Shown here piece by piece: positions 23,901-31,144 of a stretch of 64,000 bases of DNA (within the stretch, counting starts at the first letter, position 1; every line of letters starts with the position of its first letter). Where the stretch lies: assembly GCA_905221605.1 (NCBI GenBank), contig CAJNDS010002815.1, positions 159,501 through 223,500 on the forward strand, read 5' to 3'. This stretch comes from Symbiodinium natans. Lineage: Eukaryota; Sar; Dinophyceae; Suessiales; Symbiodiniaceae. The position numbers were made by a program, and so were the translations under genes. The notes under the pieces are model-generated. The model did not search any database and was not told the origin of the DNA. It saw only the letters and a program-made list of their open reading frames with translations.

Positions 23901-26900
23901 CGGGGGTTTGAGGCCGTGTTGTGGGAATGGGGGGGTAGAGGCTTCGAACTGTTGGAGTGGTTGGCGTAAGGTTGCAACATAGGCAACCCCCCCCCCGTGA
24001 AGCCTCAACCCTAGTCCCTAAATCCCAAACCCCTAACCCTAAACTCCACACCCTATACCCAGAACCCTAATCCCTCAAGAACCCTCACTCCAGGTTTTGA
24101 GCCTCTGTGGGTCTAATGCTCTTGTCTTTAGGGTAGCCTTAGGGCTTTGGGTTCGACCTTTGGGGCAGGTTTGGTTGGGCTGTAGGGTATAGGTTTGGGG
24201 TTTAGGGTTTAGGAAACGACTGCATCTGCTTTGGGGTGTCATGAGCCTCCTTAAAACTCTCCATGAAAAAGTTGTGCGGGGACGTGTGTGGAAGGTGCCG
24301 GGTTGAATTGTAGTTTCCTGCTGTGTCCAGCGAAATGTGGCACGATGTGCCGTGGTCCCTAACCTAAACTGTAAGCCCCAAACCCCTGAACCCAAAACCC
24401 TAAACCCAAAATTAAACCCAACACCCTAAACCCAAAATTAAACCCAAAACCCTAAATTTCGCCAGGGAGTGGGGGAGTGGGGGGCGGGGGGAAGGGGGGG
24501 GGGGGGGAAAGTTAGAGAAGTCCCTAAGCTACCCCGAACGCGAGACATGAGTCGAGTCGGTCAGAGGGGTGGGGGGTGAGTGGGGGGGAGGGTAGTGTGG
24601 GGGCGGGTGGGGGGGGTGGGGGGGGTGGGCGGGGTGGGGGGGGCTGGGGGGGTGGGGGTTTTTAACGGACAGGAGGGGGAGGGTTGGCGGACCCCTAAAC
24701 CCTTAGCCAACAACCCTAAACCCTAATCCCGACCTGCTGGTTCCTTGCACGGAGTCTGCGGAAGCAGGTACCAGTCCCTTAAAGGGCTTTATGCAGGAAA
24801 GGGAAGCACCTATAGTTTTTGATTCGCTATCAGGAATAGTAAAAGTAAACCCTGAACCTTCTAAGCCTTAAACCCCTAGAACCCGAGACCCCTCAACCCT
24901 AAACCCTAAAGCCCCAAAGCAACCTAGAACCCCTTCCTCAACCCTGAAACCCCTAAATCCCCAAGTCTCTCAGGTCTGCTCCGCCCTAAACCTGTAGACT
25001 TTGAAACTTTAAGTACGACCCCTGACACTTAACACACTAGAGGCATAAACCCTACAAACCCTACAGCCTCCCTAAAGCTCCCTAAAGCTCCCGAAACAGC
25101 CTCCCTAAAGCTCCCTAAAGCTCCCTAAAGCTCCCTAAACCCCCTAAACCCCCTAAACCCCCTAAACCCCCTAAACCCCCTAAACCCCCTAAACCCCCTA
25201 AACCCCCTAAACCCCCTAAACCCCCTAAACCCTAAACTCTCGTTGAGGAGCTGAAAGTGTTGCTCAGCAAGCTGGGCGAAGACCGCGACTCTGAGTGCTT
25301 GCTGGGTGCAAACCAACTGGCCACTTGGTTTAGGAGCTGAGGGTTTAGGGTTTAGGGTTCAGGGTTTAGGGTTTTGGGTCTAGGGTTTAGGGTCTAGGGT
25401 TTGCGGTTTAGGGTTTCACCAGTGTTATCCTACAAAAACTCCGGCTCTGCGCAATTGGAGTGTGGACTCCTTAAATCGTGCGCGGGTGCCCGTGTGCAAG
25501 GTGATCGTTCGAAACGAGCGCTGCAAGGAACAGTTCCTTCAGGCCGGTATAGGGTTTAGGGGTTGAGAGTTTAGGGCTTAGGGTTTAGGGTTTAGGGTTT
25601 AGGGTTTAGGGTTTAGTAGTTAAGGTTTAGGGTTTAGGGTTCTGTTCAGGGGTTTAGGGCCTTAGCTCTAGACTTGTTAAACGGGCGCGTGCCCGCAGAG
25701 GGAGAGCAACCCATCTAACCGCCCACCCATAAATACTCACAACCCTGCTTCGGCCCTCAAACTTTCGCCCAAGCCTTCCACACACTTTTCCGAGTTTAGG
25801 GTTTAGGGTTTAGGGTTTAGGGTTTAGGATTTAGGGTTTAGGGTTTAGGGTTGTAGCCATCCGAACTTTAATTAAGCCTTAAACGCCCCCAAAACCCTCA
25901 ACTTTGGGGTCCCGAGTCGCTCTTGGGGTACAAGTACAACGGCCCATGTTCTGAGAGTCTATTCTGGCTCTCTTGGGGTTTATCGACTTAAGGATGGGGT
26001 TAAGGATTTCGGGTTTAGGGTTTAGGGTTTAGGGTTAGAGTGTTTAGAGTTCTCTGGATGTATTTAGGAAATCAGGGGAGCATCTTCCTGACTGGCTGGT
26101 GGCAGTGTAGGGGCTTCCGAAATGAGGGGTACTTTATTGGAGTCCTCATTACAAGGGGAATCCCTACTCTTTGGGGATGTATCTTATGAGTTCCCTAACC
26201 CTAAACCCTAACCCTAAACCCTAAACCCTAAACACTAAACCCTAAACCCTAAACCCCAAACCCGAAGCCCTAAACCCTAAACCCCCATGTAGCTGCTACG
26301 CCTCGGAGAGGTGGCCACCGAGCATGCGGCCCGATACCCGGGCATCGTCATGACGGCCGAGAAGCTGGGCAACATGATGGACGAGATCGCGGCGAAAGGT
26401 ACCTCGGCTGTTGGTACACTCAGCCCTAAACCCTAAACCCGAAACGCTAAACCCTAAACCCTAAACCCGGAACCTTAAACTACCCTAAACCCTAAACCCT
26501 AAACCCTAAACCCTAAACCCTAAACCCTAAACCATTAACCCTAAACCCGATCTTGAGTCCCTACAGCTAGCTTTCCTCGACCAGCCCAACTCCAGAGAGT
26601 CCCCTACGCAGGAAGCTGAAGTCGGAGGCTGAAGCAGTCCCTACACCCTTAGGGCTTAAGGGTTTAGGGTTTAAATTGGCCCTGAAGCCCTCAACAGCTC
26701 GAAAGGTCTGGAGTTCACAGACGTGCTCCTGTTCAACTTCATCACAGACGCTTGGCTTGGGCAGCCCCAAGCCACATGTCAGGAAGGTTTTTGGTTTCCT
26801 TGGGTTCTTTGGGTTCCTTGGGTTCTTTGGGTCATGGAGCGTGCGCTTAAGAGTCAGGTTTCATTTGCTTGTTTCCTTGGCGCCCTTTTCAGGTCCAGGT

Positions 26901-27988
26901 TGTCCAATTGTGCCCGTCTGAATGCCATGCTCAGATGTGAAGGGCGGAATGTCTTCAATGGCTCAAATATGGTCAAGAGGGTGCTGCCGAATACCTTCTG
27001 CTGGTGAACTGGCGATCGTAACACAAACTGACACCCTAAACCCTAAGCCCTAAACCCGGTATGCAGCTCCGTCTGCATTCTTTGCCGTGGGCACAGGTGC
27101 ACACTCCCCCAAGCCACCAAAAAGGGTACCCTGGGACTGCGTGAGGTCTGGTCTAATTGTGTGGTTTCACCATGCTTGGCTTCTGAAGATCGAGGTGTAG
27201 GGACTGCTTCAGCCTCCGACTTCAGCTTCCTGCGTAGGGGACTCTCTGGAGTTGGGCTGGTCGAGGAAAGCTAGCTGTAGGGACTCAAGATCGGGTTTAG
27301 GGTTAATGGTTTAGGTTTAGGGTTTATGGCTCAGACTATCCCTAGACTCATTAGACTAGACCGGTTTGGGGACATCCCTGCTCAAAAACGTCGTCCATAT
27401 TTACACGGGCCACGAAGGCTACATTTCTGAAAGCCCCTAAACCCTAAATCCTAAACCCTAAATCCTAAACCCTAAATCCTAAACCCTAAATCCTAAACCC
27501 TAAATCCTAAACCCTAGTTAAGCCCCAAGCCGCGAGCCCAAGGACTCGCCCTGCCAAACTTGGCCGCAGCTGATGAAGCAGCACCGCAACCTCTTAAAGG
27601 AAGGTGCTGGCGCAAACGACGCGGTGGCGTGCATGGAGCTCAAGAGGTGTGCTGTTTAGGGTTTGCGGTTGACATTCCTACCAAAAAGACGCCGCAACAT
27701 GAGACCCTAAACCCCAAAATCAGCCCCTTGAACCCCAAACCCTAAACCCCAAACTCCGAACCCGAATCAAAACAAACCCGAAGCCCTAAACCCTAAACCC
27801 TAAACCCTAAACCCTAAACCCTAAACCCTAAACCCTAAACCCTAAACCCTAAACCCTAAACCCTAAACCCTAAACCCTAAACCCTAAACCCTAAAGTTCA
27901 ACCTCGAAGCCCTAGAAGCCTTCCTCTCCGCAGGTTGTATGTTGCGGTGACAAGGGCGAAGAGGCGGCTTGTCATCTGCGAGGCCTGG
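11913..27988 (+). CDS. TRANK1-like superfamily 1 helicase core, split into many microexons
   Basis: Exons read left to right give the motifs of an SF1 (UvrD/Rep-type) helicase in order: LSRKEAEII, Walker A GRSGSGKT (12875), FVTLSPTLARQ (14516), FPLFLTFKKLMRLLD (across 16696/17062), VVWREIQTFIKGH (18265), motif II as VDEVQ joined to DLAQIE (19651/20379), FVGDTCQTV with FRFKDL (20801), NYRSHDG (21605), motif V SKGLEFTDVLLFNF (26698) and motif VI LYVAVTRAKRRL (27934). This set and order match TRANK1-like helicases (TPR and ankyrin repeat-containing protein 1 family), which bind ATP through Walker A and the DE motif. The substrate is unknown. Exons are 35-145 bp and introns are filled with telomere-like repeats and introners. 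The gene probably begins before 8 kb and goes on to at least 42 kb through TPR-like exons. Family identity is strong; the exact exon set is incomplete. Confidence 0.85.
12220..12495. repeat. CCCTAAA tract
   Basis: A long CCCTAAA tract in the intron between the two first ATPase exons, interrupted by variant-rich sequence at about 12305-12370. Confidence 0.95.
12875..12974 (+). CDS. Helicase exon with Walker A (P-loop)
   Basis: After CAACGCAG the frame reads GPVLLVGRSGSGKTLCCLER and goes on through Met-Trp-Arg-Arg-His. GRSGSGKT is a textbook Walker A motif preceded by a hydrophobic beta strand. The G-R-S-G-x-G-K-T form followed by Cys and an E-R-M/L-W helix is typical of TRANK1-like helicases. 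The right border is uncertain (GTCTGC or GCTTTT donors). TTTAGGG/GGGGTTT repeats follow. Confidence 0.9.
12990..13330. repeat. GGGGTTT, TTTAGGG and GGGGTTTA arrays
   Basis: Successive blocks of GGGGTTT, TTTAGGG and GGGGTTTA, then GGGAGGGTTTG units at the right end. Apparent open frames in it are low-complexity shadows. Confidence 0.9.
13621..13698 (+). CDS. Helicase gene exon
   Basis: After ACCTTTCAG the frame reads NPDLDQPRLEAEVATVTGPF then His-Ile-Arg-Gly-Leu, ending at a strong GTGAGTC donor. It sits between Walker A and the FVTLSP exon, where TRANK1-like proteins have a variable insert. Confidence 0.6.
13895..13953 (+). CDS. Helicase gene exon
   Basis: After TTGCGCAG the frame reads IQIKDRSTEVPVARDYFAK. 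The following intron would start GCCCTAAACCC, so the telomere repeat itself would make a GC donor. Confidence 0.5.
13954..14062. repeat. CCCTAAA tract at a possible donor
   Basis: Begins right after the exon with GCCCTAAACCC and runs for about 14 units. The next unique stretch (14070-14500) has a GGGAGAGA array and no recognised exon until 14516. Confidence 0.9.
14176..14273. repeat. GGGAGAGA minisatellite
   Basis: About eleven copies of the 8-bp unit GGGAGAGA. Open frames through it on both strands encode only Arg/Glu/Gly or Ser/Leu/Pro repeats. Confidence 0.95.
14516..14571 (+). CDS. Helicase exon with FVTLSP motif
   Basis: After AAGCCCCAG the frame reads DSHLNQVFVTLSPTLARQ. F-V-T-x-S-P-x-L is the conserved strand and turn after motif Ia in TRANK1-like helicases. 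The donor is GTTCAGG. Confidence 0.75.
15453..15501 (+). CDS. Probable helicase gene exon
   Basis: After CCAAAGCAG the frame reads CKEQFACHAFAQTVSP, then a GC-type donor. Placed by position between the FVTLSP and FPLFLT exons. Confidence 0.45.
16380..16610. repeat. CCCTAAA passing into CCCTAAG array
   Basis: About fifteen CCCTAAA units followed by about fifteen CCCTAAG units, ending just before the exon at 16625. Confidence 0.95.
16625..16696 (+). CDS. Helicase exon ending in FP(LFLTF)
   Basis: After GACCTTCAG the frame reads GPPPATMPEQDMPDDFSQVA then Glu-Ser-Phe-Pro. Joining to 17062 completes SFPLFLTFKKLMRLLD, a clear TRANK1-family signature. The join fits a GC-AG intron (16697-17061) whose first four bases, GCTG, are repeated right after the acceptor. 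Confidence 0.8.
16697..17061 (+). other. GC-AG intron with GCTG duplication and telomere-like fill
   Basis: A 365-bp intron that starts GCTG and ends CAAG, with GCTG repeated at the start of the next exon. The interior holds a CCCCAAA block (about 16920-16990) and a CCCTAAA block (to 17052). The CCCCAAA block gives false open frames of Gly-Phe-Gly-Val-Trp-Gly-Leu type on the minus strand. Confidence 0.75.
17062..17114 (+). CDS. Helicase exon LFLTFKKLMRLLD
   Basis: Reads LFLTFKKLMRLLDSVIEG. The conserved (F-P)-L-F-L-T-F-x-K-L-x-x-x-L-D block is diagnostic for TRANK1-like helicases. A GC donor (GCCGGG) puts it in phase with the exon at 17388, giving ...VIEGERFFARL. Confidence 0.8.
17388..17461 (+). 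CDS. Helicase exon ERFFARLPSGK
   Basis: After CCTCCAG the frame reads ERFFARLPSGKIDESTVTFA then Thr-Asp-Ala-Gly. It joins across the intron 17462-17598 to give ATDAGDMNIGFDR. Confidence 0.75.
17462..17598 (+). mobile_element. Family C introner (GA-AG intron)
   Basis: A 137-bp intron starting GACACTTGCTTTGCCAATAG and ending GGCTATTGTGAAAGTAAG. GACA is repeated after it, so the first copy gives a GA donor. The middle holds CCCCAAACCCTAAACCCTCAA. A second family C copy is intron 1 of the RCC1-like gene (54847-54972). Confidence 0.85.
17599..17621 (+). CDS. Helicase exon DMNIGFD
   Basis: A short exon continuing the frame after the family C intron: DMNIGFDR. The donor is probably GC (GCGGGG). 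Confidence 0.6.
17740..17860. repeat. CCCTAAA and CCCTAAG tract
   Basis: About sixteen heptamers, mostly CCCTAAA, in the intron before the exon at 18265. Confidence 0.95.
18265..18404 (+). CDS. Helicase exon VVWREIQTFIKGH
   Basis: After TTGGTGCCAG the frame reads MRRKECETPAVVWREIQTFI then KGHRR, and later LSREAYFQEVGKK. The W-x-E-I-x-x-x-I-K-G block and the L-x-x-E-x-Y-x-x-x-G-K-K block are hallmarks of TRANK1-like proteins before motif II. It ends ...AAGAT and joins to 18522 to give KKMNWALRGRQ. Confidence 0.85.
18405..18521 (+). mobile_element. Family A introner (GA-AG intron)
   Basis: A 117-bp intron with termini CTAGGATGCCCAGTA and TTACTGGGCAGCCTAG, flanked by GAAC duplications. The left GAAC gives a GA donor and CCTAG gives the acceptor. 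The inside carries the family A blocks GGTTCCCTTATAAA and AAAAAGGGCACCCTT. Removal restores the conserved reading frame exactly. Confidence 0.9.
18522..18621 (+). CDS. Helicase exon YELFLEYEKIK...FDRILD
   Basis: Reads NWALRGRQDSMYELFLEYEK then IKKQLKGFDRILD. TRANK1-like helicases have Y-x-x-F-x-x-Y-x-x-x-K and F/Y-D-x-x-D here, just ahead of motif II. The end is set at GAT/GTTG, but the next junction is unresolved. Confidence 0.8.
18929..19072. repeat. Telomere tract flanked by a 24-bp direct repeat
   Basis: CAGCAGCTAGGAATGGACAT plus AGCC (18929-18952) and the same 24 bases with one C-to-T change (19049-19072) enclose a pure CCCTAAA tract. The repeated piece is helicase coding sequence next to a splice acceptor. 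The layout fits repair of a staggered break with telomere repeat addition. Confidence 0.9.
19059..19123 (+). CDS. Helicase exon MDIANHLLQRLQKLLG
   Basis: The frame reads GMDIANHLLQRLQKLLGCSG then Leu-Ile. It matches the helix before motif II in TRANK1-like helicases (D-x-x-x-H-x-x-x-x-L). The left border depends on how the duplicated 24 bp is used: acceptors CAG/CAG and CTAG/GAATGG exist in both copies. Confidence 0.7.
19125..19420. repeat. TTTAGGG then GGGGTTTA array
   Basis: Begins right after the exon with TTTAGGG, then turns into a variable 8-9 bp GGGGTTTA/GGGTTTTA array. Confidence 0.9.
19651..19689 (+). CDS. Helicase exon with motif II (VDEVQ)
   Basis: After GGGTACAAG the frame reads GPRLHHLYVDEVQ, then a GC donor (GCCGAC). 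L-Y-V-D-E-V-Q is the Walker B/motif II of SF1 helicases. Joining to 20379 yields VDEVQDLAQIEAVLMMRIVP, which matches the family. Confidence 0.85.
19715..19890. repeat. GGGTTCA then TTTAGGG tract
   Basis: A run of GGGTTCA heptamers followed by about twenty TTTAGGG units in the intron after motif II. Confidence 0.95.
20379..20428 (+). CDS. Helicase exon DLAQIEAVLMM
   Basis: After CATTGTCAG the frame reads DLAQIEAVLMMRIVPNP and ends at a GC donor (GCAGGT). It joins in phase to 20801 as RIVPNPLPPECAEQA. Confidence 0.85.
20801..20909 (+). CDS. Helicase exon with motif III (GDTCQT)
   Basis: Reads LPPECAEQAIVFVGDTCQTV then SSETDFRFKDLKSCVK. F-x-V-G-D-T-x-Q-T-V plus D-F-R-F-x-D-L is highly diagnostic of TRANK1-like helicases. 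The likely donor is GACC (GA type), followed by a family F element. Confidence 0.9.
20910..21034. mobile_element. Family F insertion-like element in intron
   Basis: Contains AAATAGTAGGGTTCTCTTAT and GACCCCAATAAGGTACCCCT, which are shared with 49815-49905 and 58474-58565. The ends are not resolved. Confidence 0.5.
21605..21719 (+). CDS. Helicase exon with NYRSH motif
   Basis: After GCGGCCGCAG the frame reads EVFFPTSSPTALKELWSLLI then NYRSHDGIVQAQRTLFRAG. N-Y-R-S-H-x-G-I is the motif IV region of this helicase family. It may end earlier, at ATC/GTGCAG (21689). Confidence 0.85.
22032..22145. repeat. CCCTAAA tract
   Basis: About sixteen perfect heptamers before a weak coding island (22150-22230; NCVVRLLEECPGPR after GGCCAG). 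Confidence 0.95.
22877..22940 (+). CDS. Probable helicase exon LFEHTIDKLPP
   Basis: After ACATCTCAG the frame reads LFEHTIDKLPPALLWLRLCF. It resembles the F-P-D-S-I-D-x-L-P segment that follows the NYRSH motif in TRANK1-like proteins. The true end may be at the GC donor after 22910. Confidence 0.6.
22945..23045. repeat. GGGCTTA then GGGTTTA array
   Basis: About nine GGGCTTA heptamers followed by GGGTTTA. This is the complementary version of the CCCTAAG blocks seen elsewhere. Confidence 0.95.
23315..23405 (+). CDS. Probable helicase exon VEDGPVP
   Basis: After the acceptor-like CAGACAG the frame reads RLCNFASVEDGPVPGSAARM then His-Arg-Leu. The D-G-P-x-P piece follows the L-P-P segment in this family. 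Borders are tentative. Confidence 0.55.
23440..23590. mobile_element. Family E fold-back element
   Basis: Termini CTTGGAGGTTCATAGTACTT and AAGTACCATGAACTTCCAAG are complementary apart from a few bases. CTTGG...CCAAG ends are shared with introner family A. Confidence 0.75.
23795..23890. mobile_element. Family B element
   Basis: Contains TAACATTTTACATTTTTAAG, GGGTACTTAAACTCAACAAGG and CTATCCCAACTATGAACCAG. These match intron 2 of the RCC1-like gene (55078-55197). Confidence 0.75.
24460..24665. repeat. G-rich block
   Basis: Very G-rich on the + strand with many runs of four or more G, so it could form G-quadruplexes. No gene is visible. Confidence 0.8.
25125..25230. repeat. 9-bp CCCCCTAAA array
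   Basis: About eleven copies of a 9-bp telomere-like variant. The unit is divisible by three, which makes a false open frame of Gly-Phe-Arg repeats on the minus strand. Confidence 0.95.
25242..25316 (+). CDS. Probable helicase exon, LLGANQ segment
   Basis: The frame reads VEELKVLLSKLGEDRDSECL then LGANQ. TRANK1-like helicases have F-G-x-N/D-Q-x-x-x-V-R here, and the next exon supplies VIVRNE. No clean acceptor is visible because CCCTAAA-like repeats run up to it. Confidence 0.6.
25501..25546 (+). CDS. Helicase exon VIVRNERCKEQF
   Basis: After CGTGTGCAAG the frame reads VIVRNERCKEQFLQA, then GTATAGG. It continues the G-A-N-Q segment of the previous exon as in the family. Confidence 0.65.
26293..26398 (+). 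CDS. Helicase gene exon
   Basis: After CCCATGTAG the frame reads LLRLGEVATEHAARYPGIVM then TAEKLGNMMDEIAAK, ending at GTACCT. It lies between the VIVRNE exon and motif V. Coding look is strong and family detail weak. Confidence 0.65.
26698..26786 (+). CDS. Helicase exon with motif V (SKGLEF)
   Basis: After CCTCAACAG the frame reads SKGLEFTDVLLFNFITDAWL then GQPQATCQE, ending at GTTTTTGG. S-K-G-L-E-F-x-D-V-L-L-x-N-F is motif V of UvrD/TRANK1-type helicases. Confidence 0.88.
26893..27003 (+). CDS. Probable helicase exon
   Basis: After CCCTTTTCAG the frame reads SRLSNCARLNAMLRCEGRNV then FNGSNMVKRVLPNTFC, with a GTGAACT donor. No motif is known. It lies inside the same inverted repeat as motif V. 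Confidence 0.5.
27440..27515. repeat. 14-bp CCCTAAATCCTAAA array
   Basis: Five to six regular repeats of a heptamer pair, one normal and one TCCTAAA. Confidence 0.95.
27570..27646 (+). CDS. Helicase exon ending MELKR
   Basis: After TGGCCGCAG the frame reads LMKQHRNLLKEGAGANDAVA then CMELK, ending ...AAGAG/GTGTGC. It joins in phase to 27934 as MELKRLYVAVTRAKRRL, the classic motif VI context (E-L-K-x-L-Y-V-A-x-T-R-A). Confidence 0.85.
27780..27893. repeat. CCCTAAA tract
   Basis: Sixteen heptamers upstream of the motif VI exon. Confidence 0.95.
27934..27988 (+). CDS. Helicase exon with motif VI
   Basis: After CTCTCCGCAG the frame reads LYVAVTRAKRRLVICEAW, then GTTAGGG. The T-R-A-K/R-R-x-L motif with its conserved Arg residues contacts ATP in SF1 helicases. 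TTTAGGG repeats begin right at the donor. Confidence 0.92.
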
Positions 27989-28427
27989 GTTAGGGTTTAG
28001 GGTTTAGGGTTTAGGGTTTAGGGTTTAGGGTTTAGGGTTTAGGGTTTTGGGTTTTGGGTTTTGGGTTTAGGGTTTAGGGTTTATAAGAACCCCTCCAAAA
28101 CCCCCTTCTTATGACTAAGGCCCCTATACTAGAGTGTCGGGGTCTAGGGCTTCAAGTGTTGGGGTACGCGGGCTAAGGGATGCTGCTCTGTCTCTGCAGA
28201 GTCATGCCGAAACTGAGGCGTTTAGGGTTTCGCGTCTAGGGTCTAGGCTTCCGGGTTTAGGGTTTAGGGTTTAGGGTTTTGGGTTTTTGGGTTTTGGGTT
28301 TAGGGTTTAGGGTTTTTGGGTTTTTGGGTTTTTGGGTTTAAGGGTTTAGGGTTTATTAGGGTTTAGGGTTTAGGGGGGTAACTGAACCCAAACCCGAAGC
28401 TCCGTTTCTGGCAACAGGACAGCGGGA

Positions 28428-28455
28428 ATGAGGAGGCCAGCCGCCATGACATAGG
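28428..28455 (+). CDS. Possible short exon
   Basis: After GGCAACAG the frame reads DSGNEEASRHDI before GTGCC. Tentative continuation of the helicase gene. Confidence 0.35.
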
Positions 28456-28899
28456 GTGCCTAATTTGTGTCTTGCGACTCAGAACCTGAGCCTCTAGCTT
28501 AGAAGCCAACAGCAGGTTATCGTCAGGTGCCTAAGTTTGAGGCAGAACCCTCAAGCCCAAACCCTAAGCCTCCCCTAAACCCTAAACCCTAAACCTTAAA
28601 CCTGAAACCCTAAACCCTAAACCCTAAACCTGAGCCCTAGATCCCATTATGGGAACCTAATTCGGAAGCAGCATTGCCAAACCCCAAACTTCGTGAGTGA
28701 TGGAGCAGGCGAGTAGCGTTCAACTTGCTTTGGGGTGGTGGTTTAGGTTAGAGGATCAGCCTCGTTGGGGTGGCAGCTGCCCACGGAACTGGATAGGCAA
28801 GACGCCTAAGCCTTAACCCAAGCCCTTCTAGAGCAACCGTTGACCTCGAAAGGTGCAACTACACCCTGTAATTTCACCTGTTTCTCTAAACCCTGAACC

Positions 28900-29095
28900 C
28901 TAAACCCTAAAGCCTAAACCCTGAACCCTAAGCCCTAAGCCCTAAGCCCTAAGCCCTAAGCTCTAAGCCCTAAGCCCTAAGCCCTAAGCCCTAAGCCCTA
29001 AGCCCTAAGCCCTAAGCCCTAAGCCCTAAGCCCTAAGCCCTAAGCCCTAAGCCCTAAACCCTAAACCCTAAACCCTAACCCTGAACCCGAAACCC
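28900..29095. repeat. CCCTAAG array
   Basis: About twenty CCCTAAG heptamers with CCCTAAA at both ends. Confidence 0.95.
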
Positions 29096-29292
29096 TAAAA
29101 CCCTTTTCTAGGTCATCTAGGCCACTCGAGGAACCGCATCCTCCTAGACCTAAGCCCTATGACTCATAGGATAATCGTGTCCAGGGCTAGTCGGAGCAGG
29201 AGGGTTTGAGGTAGGTTTGGGGGTTTAGGCTTTAGGGCTTAGGGTGAAGGGCTACTACTCAATCAGATCTCCCTGCCCTTGATGAAATCCAG

Positions 29293-29324
29293 GTGATCCA
29301 CCAGATTTTCGGGCAGCTCGGCAC
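29293..29324 (+). CDS. Possible microexon
   Basis: After GAAATCCAG the frame reads VIHQIFGQLG and meets GTGAGCC. At 32 bp it would be very short. Confidence 0.4.
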
Positions 29325-29702
29325 GTGAGCCTTATAAACCCTTGAGGGTCAAAAAACAGAAGTTGACACCTTAAACCCTCATCACCTAGGACCCAGCGCA
29401 AGCCCTTATTTCCTGTTTTGTAGGGTTTATATAGGTTCCCTCAGAAGCCCCTTGAAACCAAAAAGGGTAAGTACCCTGGATCTAGCCACCCTCAACCCGA
29501 AACCTTTGAGGGTTAAGGTCTAGGGTTCAGGAGTTGATACTGTTTAGGGCTTGAGGGCTTAGCCTTCAGAGCATTTACGATTTCGAAGGTTTTTGGGCGT
29601 TAGGGGTTTTCGGACTCAAGTACGTTGCCTGCAGACTGTGGGAGTTTCCAACACTCAGAGGGACCACAGTCATGCTCCCAAAATCCCAGGAAAAACGGAT
29701 CC

Positions 29703-30095
29703 CCTAAACCCTAAACCCTAAACCCTAAACCCTAAACCCTAAACCCTAAACCCTAAACCCTAAACCCTAAACCCTAAACCCTAAACCCTAAACCCTACAC
29801 CCTACACCCTACACCCTAAACCCTAAAGGCCCTAAACCCTAAAGGCCCTAAACCCTAAAGGCCCTAAACCCTAAAGGCCCTAAACCCTAAAGGCCCTAAA
29901 CCCTAAAGGCCCTAAACCCTAAAGGCCCTAAACCCTAAAGGCCCTAAACCCTAAAGGCCCTAAACCCTAAACCCTAAACCCTAAACCCTAAACCCTAAGC
30001 CCTAAACCCTCAACCCTAAACCCTAAACCCTAAACCCTAAACCCTAAACCCTAAACCCTAAACCCTAAAACCCAAACCCTAAACCCTAAACCCTA
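29703..30095. repeat. CCCTAAA tract with a 16-bp higher-order array
   Basis: CCCTAAA repeats enclose about nine copies of the 16-bp unit CCCTAAACCCTAAAGG (about 29815-29960), then return to CCCTAAA. Confidence 0.95.
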
Positions 30096-30123
30096 TACCT
30101 TAAGAATGAATTTCTGAGCTTGC

Positions 30124-30208
30124 GATGGTTCCCCCCAGTCCTTCATAGGGATTATGGTAACCCCCTCACCTATTAAGGACCTCTTAGTATAAGGGTGAAC
30201 ATCCCAAT
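30124..30208. mobile_element. Family D fold-back element, decayed
   Basis: Ends in TTAGTATAAGGGTGAACATCCC, with AGTCCTTCATAGGGATTATGG inside, as in other D copies. The left terminus is degraded. Confidence 0.55.
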
Positions 30209-30252
30209 TTTGAGCCCTAGAGACGCTCTGACAAGCAGCCCGGCTTTTTCAG

Positions 30253-30314
30253 GGACTCTGTGGGCCAGAAGCTGACGGACGAGACGCTGCTTGGCCGCGT
30301 ATTCCCGGGGCACG
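30253..30314 (+). CDS. Exon after helicase core
   Basis: After GGCTTTTTCAG the frame reads DSVGQKLTDETLLGRVFPGH, then GTTGGG. Probable continuation of the helicase gene. Confidence 0.55.
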
Positions 30315-30577
30315 GTTGGGATTTGGGATTTGGGCTTTTGTAGGCTTAAGGGCTAAGCGTTTTGGGTTTGGAGTTTAGGCTTAGGGTTTGGGAAGGGGTG
30401 GGTAGAAAAACGTGTCAGTCCGTGTTTGTGGGGTGGATAGGGCCCTATACACTAAACCCGATCGCTAAATCCCAAAGCCCAAGCCCCTTGCCCTAAACCC
30501 TAAACTCGAAGCCCAAACCCTAAACCTCTTAAACCCTGAGCCCTAAACCCTAAACCCGAAACCTGTCTTCGCGCAAG

Positions 30578-30638
30578 GTTGGTGGACGTTGCAGATCGCT
30601 CCCGCGAGCAGCAGAGCGGAGAAGCCTGGAGCAGGCGG
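30578..30638 (+). CDS. Exon after helicase core
   Basis: After TTCGCGCAAG the frame reads LVDVADRSREQQSGEAWSRR and ends at a strong GTAAGGG donor. Confidence 0.6.
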
Positions 30639-31144
30639 GTAAGGGATACAAGGTTGGGGTTTAAGGTTTTAGGGTTTAGGGCTTAGGGTTCAAGGGTTTA
30701 GGGTTGAAGGGTTTAGGGTTTAGGGCTTAGGGTTGAGAGTTTAAGGGTTTAGGGTTAAGGGTTTAGGGTTTAGCGGGCTCTGGTACAAAGGTATTCTCAG
30801 TACCTTCCTGCTTAAATTCCATAAGCCATGAACCCTACATTGTGTCAGTGTTCCCGCGACATTCCTTTTTTAAGACAGTTCATTCATCCTGATGGCACAG
30901 CCTGGCGTCACCTTGAGGGAAGGTATAGTGTCGTCCAGTGTTTAGGGTTTGGCTTTAGGGCTTCAGGGTGCAGGGCTTAGGATTGAGCTTTAGTCTTAAG
31001 GGCCTTAGAGTTTCGGGTGTAGGGTTTAAACCCTAAACCCTGAACCCTGAACTCTAACAAACCCTAAACCCTGAAGGGCTTGGGGTGTAGTCTGTCTGCC
31101 TTAGGCAAGCTTAGGGGCATTGTGTGCGAATGCCTTTCATGCAG

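Larger units (their letters stand above)
26528..27313. repeat. 120-bp inverted repeat around the motif V exon
   Basis: Arms at 26528-26647 and 27194-27313 are exact or nearly exact reverse complements, including part of the telomere-like sequence at their outer ends. Between the arms (about 546 bp) lie the helicase motif V exon and a further probable exon. In RNA the arms could pair as a 120-bp stem with these exons in the loop. Confidence 0.92.
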
